Source: Flavobacteriaceae bacterium UBA5544 (GTDB lineage: Bacteria; Bacteroidota; Bacteroidia; Flavobacteriales; Flavobacteriaceae). Taken from it: a stretch of DNA of 16,591 bases. The position numbers and the translations under genes are program-made. The notes below the pieces were generated by a model. That model saw nothing but the letters and a program-made list of their open reading frames with translations, was not told the origin of the DNA and ran no database searches. Location: NCBI GenBank assembly GCA_002426755.1, contig DINI01000019.1:435532-452122 (forward strand), written 5' to 3'. Within the stretch, counting starts at the first letter, position 1, and each line of letters begins with the position of its first letter. Positions 14,262-16,591 of the stretch are shown here, one piece after another.

Positions 14262-14300
14262 TTATATACAGAAGTAACGGTTGGTTGCTTCTGTATATAA
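14262..14300 (+). promoter_or_regulatory. Long intercistronic hairpin between atpE and atpF
   Basis: TTATATACAGAAG (14262-14274) pairs perfectly with CTTCTGTATATAA (14288-14300), and the pairing continues inward with TAAC against GTTG (one G-U), giving a 17-pair stem with a five-base loop GGTTG (14279-14283). No T-run follows on the plus strand (the next bases are AATTTAAAATT), so it is not a standard terminator. Position right after the c-subunit gene suggests mRNA 3'-end protection or partial termination, which would raise atpE output over the downstream genes. Confidence 0.75.
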
Positions 14301-14331
14301 AATTTAAAATTAATTAGAAACACAAAAAGAA

Positions 14332-14826
14332 ATGGATTTAGTAAAACCTGGTTTTGGACTCGTCATTTGGACAATCATTACATTCTTATGTTTGTTGTTC
14401 ATCTTGAGAAAATTTGCTTGGAAACCTATTCTTGGAGCCGTTGAAGACCGTGAAAATGGAATCAAAGACGCCTTGGCTTCGGCTGAAAATGCCCGTAAGG
14501 AGATGGAAAACCTAAAAGCAGATAACGAACGCATTCTTAACGAAGCTCGTGCTGAACGCGAATCTATGTTGAAAGACGCTCGTGACATCAAAGCAAAAAT
14601 GATTTCTGATGCAAAGGACGAAGCACAGTCGCAAGCAAACAAAATGATTGAGCAAGCACAAAGCGCTATCGAAAGCGAGAAAAAGGCAGCAATGGCAGAA
14701 TTGAGAAATCAAGTTGCTACCTTGTCTGTTGATATCGCAGAGAAAGTGGTTCGTGAAGAATTATCCAACAAAGACAAACAATTGAAATTGGTTGAGTCTA
14801 TGTTGAGTGATGCAAAACTAAATTAA
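14332..14826 (+). CDS. atpF: ATP synthase F0 subunit b
   Basis: The peripheral stalk subunit. The 164-residue protein has one N-terminal membrane helix (about 7-26), the short conserved KFAWKPI segment (27-33), and a long charged coiled-coil helix (about 38-150) rich in Ala, Glu, Lys and Arg that binds delta and F1. Full family length. It starts after the hairpin spacer, with an A-rich leader (ACAAAAAGAA) ahead of the ATG. The delta gene begins 7 bases after its stop. Confidence 0.95.
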   Translation: MDLVKPGFGLVIWTIITFLCLLFILRKFAWKPILGAVEDRENGIKDALASAENARKEMENLKADNERILNEARAERESMLKDARDIKAKMISDAKDEAQSQANKMIEQAQSAIESEKKAAMAELRNQVATLSVDIAEKVVREELSNKDKQLKLVESMLSDAKLN

Positions 14827-14833
14827 TACACTG

Positions 14834-15370
14834 ATGGCACAAACAAGAGCAGCAATACGTTATGCGAAAGCAGTTTTGGATTTGGCTAAAGATCAAAAGT
14901 CAGCTCCTGCTGTCAATGATGATATGAAGTCAATTGCCAATGCGGTGGTAGCAAGTAAGGAATTGGACGAGATGCTTCAAAGTCCTGTAGTGCCAAATGC
15001 GACAAAGAGATCCGCTTTGTTAGCTGTATTCAAAGATTTAAATAAATTAAGCGTGAACCTAATTGATACGTTGATTACCAACAAACGTATTGATGTGTTA
15101 GGGGATGTCGCTCAAAAATACAATCAATTGTTCGATCAAGAACAAGGAACTCAAGTAGCTAAAGTGACTACAGCTGTTCCTTTGACGGACGAATTGAAGA
15201 AATTGGTGCTTGTTAAAGTCAAAGAATTAACAGGAAAAGATGCTGAAATCAATAATGTGATAGACGAAAACATATTGGGAGGTTTCATCCTTCGTGTTGG
15301 CGATTTACAATATGATGCGAGCATTGCAAACAAATTGAGTAAACTAAAAAGAGAATTTACATTAAACTAA
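14834..15370 (+). CDS. atpH: ATP synthase F1 subunit delta
   Basis: Delta (OSCP-like) joins the b-subunit stalk to the top of the alpha3-beta3 head. The 178-residue protein is of normal length, with the helical N-terminal domain starting TRAAIRYAKAVLDLA (4-18) and the conserved C-terminal signature LGGFILRVGD at 148-157 followed by a D-x-S-I-A-N-K-L-x-x-L-K end (SIANKLSKL). It is separated from atpA by 55 bases that hold a heptamer repeat. Confidence 0.95.
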   Translation: MAQTRAAIRYAKAVLDLAKDQKSAPAVNDDMKSIANAVVASKELDEMLQSPVVPNATKRSALLAVFKDLNKLSVNLIDTLITNKRIDVLGDVAQKYNQLFDQEQGTQVAKVTTAVPLTDELKKLVLVKVKELTGKDAEINNVIDENILGGFILRVGDLQYDASIANKLSKLKREFTLN

Positions 15371-15385
15371 AAGAGTTAGAATCAG

Positions 15386-15420
15386 ATATCTAATATCTAA
15401 CATCTAACTTCTAATATCTA
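15386..15420 (+). repeat. Five-copy 7-base tandem repeat before atpA
   Basis: The units are ATATCTA, ATATCTA, ACATCTA, ACTTCTA and ATATCTA, ending 5 bases before the atpA ATG. Three are identical and the others differ by one and two bases. GTTAGA at 15375-15380 could pair with TCTAAC at 15396-15401 or 15403-15408. The repeat lies in the intercistronic region, where it sets the distance and structure ahead of the atpA start. Confidence 0.75.
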
Positions 15421-15425
15421 TAAAA

Positions 15426-16591
15426 ATGGCAGAAGTAAAACCGGCTGAAATATCAGCAATCTTAAAGCAACAATTGTCAGGGTTTGAAGCAGGCGCTTCA
15501 TTGGACGAAGTAGGAACAGTATTGACTGTTGGAGATGGTATTGCACGTGTGTACGGACTTTCAAACGTTCAATATGGTGAATTAGTTGAATTCGCTGGAG
15601 GACTTGAAGGCATCGTATTGAATCTTGAAGAAGATAACGTGGGTGTTGTATTGTTGGGTCCTTCAAAAGAAATCAGTGAAGGTTCTACTGTAAAACGTAC
15701 AAAACGTATCGCTTCGTTAAAAGTTGGTGAAGAGATTGTTGGTCGTGTTGTGGATACTTTGGGTAACCCAATCGATGGTAAAGGTCCAATTGGAGGGAAA
15801 TTATACGAAATGCCATTGGAGCGTAAAGCACCAGGTGTTATCTTCCGTCAACCAGTTACAGAACCATTACAGACAGGTATCAAATCAATTGATGCGATGA
15901 TTCCTGTAGGTCGTGGACAACGTGAGTTGGTAATTGGTGACCGTCAAACTGGTAAGACAACAGTTTGTATCGATACCATTTTGAATCAAAAAGAATTTTA
16001 TGATGCAGGTGAGCCTGTATTCTGTATTTATGTTGCCGTTGGACAAAAAGCGTCAACCGTAGCTAATATTGCTCAAACATTGGAAGATAAAGGTGCTATG
16101 GCTTACACAGTGATTGTTGCCGCTAATGCTTCTGACCCTGCTCCAATGCAAGTTTATGCACCATTTGCAGGTGCTGCGATTGGTGAGTATTTTAGAGATA
16201 CTGGCCGTCCAGCCTTGATTATCTTTGACGATTTATCAAAGCAGGCTGTTGCTTACCGTGAGGTGTCGTTATTGTTACGTCGTCCACCAGGACGTGAGGC
16301 GTATCCAGGTGACGTTTTCTATTTGCACTCCCGTTTATTGGAGCGTTCTGCAAAAATCATTGCAAATGATGATATCGCAAAAGAAATGAACGATTTGCCA
16401 GAGGTTTTGAAACCAATCGTTAAAGGTGGTGGTTCATTGACTGCTTTGCCAATTATTGAAACACAAGCAGGTGACGTATCGGCTTATATTCCAACCAACG
16501 TAATTTCCATTACAGATGGTCAGATTTTCTTGGACGGTGATTTGTTCAACTCTGGTGTACGTCCAGCGATTAACGTAGGTATTTCAGTATC
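15426..16591 (+). CDS. atpA: ATP synthase F1 subunit alpha (cut by right edge)
   Basis: The non-catalytic nucleotide-binding subunit of the F1 head. The first 388 codons are present of the usual 500-530. The start ATG at 15426 (MAEVKPAEIS) gives a normal N-terminus. Visible features are the beta-barrel domain (about 25-95, GTVLTVGDGIARVYGL), the P-loop GDRQTGKT at 171-178 and the Walker B strand ALIIFDD at 263-269. The frame ends in NVGISVS, so the arginine-finger segment that should follow (S-R-V-G) lies just outside the window. It is the fifth gene of the atp operon; atpG is the expected next gene. Confidence 0.97.
   Translation, partial: MAEVKPAEISAILKQQLSGFEAGASLDEVGTVLTVGDGIARVYGLSNVQYGELVEFAGGLEGIVLNLEEDNVGVVLLGPSKEISEGSTVKRTKRIASLKVGEEIVGRVVDTLGNPIDGKGPIGGKLYEMPLERKAPGVIFRQPVTEPLQTGIKSIDAMIPVGRGQRELVIGDRQTGKTTVCIDTILNQKEFYDAGEPVFCIYVAVGQKASTVANIAQTLEDKGAMAYTVIVAANASDPAPMQVYAPFAGAAIGEYFRDTGRPALIIFDDLSKQAVAYREVSLLLRRPPGREAYPGDVFYLHSRLLERSAKIIANDDIAKEMNDLPEVLKPIVKGGGSLTALPIIETQAGDVSAYIPTNVISITDGQIFLDGDLFNSGVRPAINVGISV

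Noticed and set aside
14262..14300. Standard rho-independent terminator between atpE and atpF
   Set aside because: The stem is AT-rich and no T-run follows on the plus strand, and essential genes of the same operon lie downstream. A stability or partial-stop role fits better.
15386..15420. CRISPR-like array
   Set aside because: The units are 7 bases with no spacers between them, so this is a simple tandem repeat.
1..16591. A new defence, toxin-antitoxin or mobile system
   Set aside because: All substantial frames belong to housekeeping, envelope, transport or ATP synthase families; no nuclease, integrase, transposase or paired toxin-antitoxin genes were seen, and composition looks uniform.

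Overview
The window reads as chromosomal DNA from a member of the Bacteroidota, most likely family Flavobacteriaceae. The evidence is an AT-rich composition, almost no GGAGG-type ribosome-binding sites ahead of starts (A-rich leaders instead), promoters of the Bacteroidota type (TTTG, about 19 bases, TAnnTTTG), and lineage-typical genes: a SprE/PorW gliding and type IX secretion lipoprotein, DUF6341, DUF6427, DUF4254, DUF5687 and DUF6168 proteins, and an ATP synthase operon whose subunit a has a signal peptide and a long His-rich N-terminal domain. I see no tRNA, rRNA, CRISPR array, transposase, integrase or phage gene, and no gene-free stretch longer than about 210 bases.

Left part (1-6729): the 5' part of a CapK/PaaK-type adenylate-forming enzyme runs off the left edge on the minus strand, divergent from purD (purine synthesis). 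Then come a small membrane protein (DUF6341, minus), a multi-spanning membrane protein (DUF6427, plus), upp (uracil salvage, minus), a DUF4254 protein with a family 9 glycosyltransferase (plus, probably envelope glycan work), and a flavin/2Fe-2S oxidoreductase (minus). Three tail-to-tail gene ends overlap or nearly touch, leaving no room for ordinary terminators.

Middle part (6831-9016): a two-gene ABC exporter, with a DUF5687 permease that looks internally duplicated and its ATPase. A 206-base spacer follows.

Right part (9223-16591): a tight run of sprE/porW, a bactofilin, an AtpZ/AtpI-family protein (overlapping the bactofilin by 59 bases) and a DUF6168 membrane protein leads into the F-type ATP synthase genes atpB, atpE, atpF, atpH and atpA (atpA is cut by the right edge). 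A strong promoter match sits directly ahead of atpB. A long RNA hairpin lies between atpE and atpF, and a five-copy 7-base tandem repeat lies just ahead of atpA. Subunits gamma, beta and epsilon are not in the window.

Overall this looks like a conserved housekeeping and envelope region, not an accessory island. I did not find a convincing new defence or mobile system. The items most worth a second look are the atpE-atpF hairpin, the heptamer repeat before atpA, a short dispersed repeat present twice, the bactofilin/AtpZ overlap, the His-rich domain of subunit a, and the linkage of a secretion/gliding lipoprotein and a bactofilin to the ATP synthase operon.
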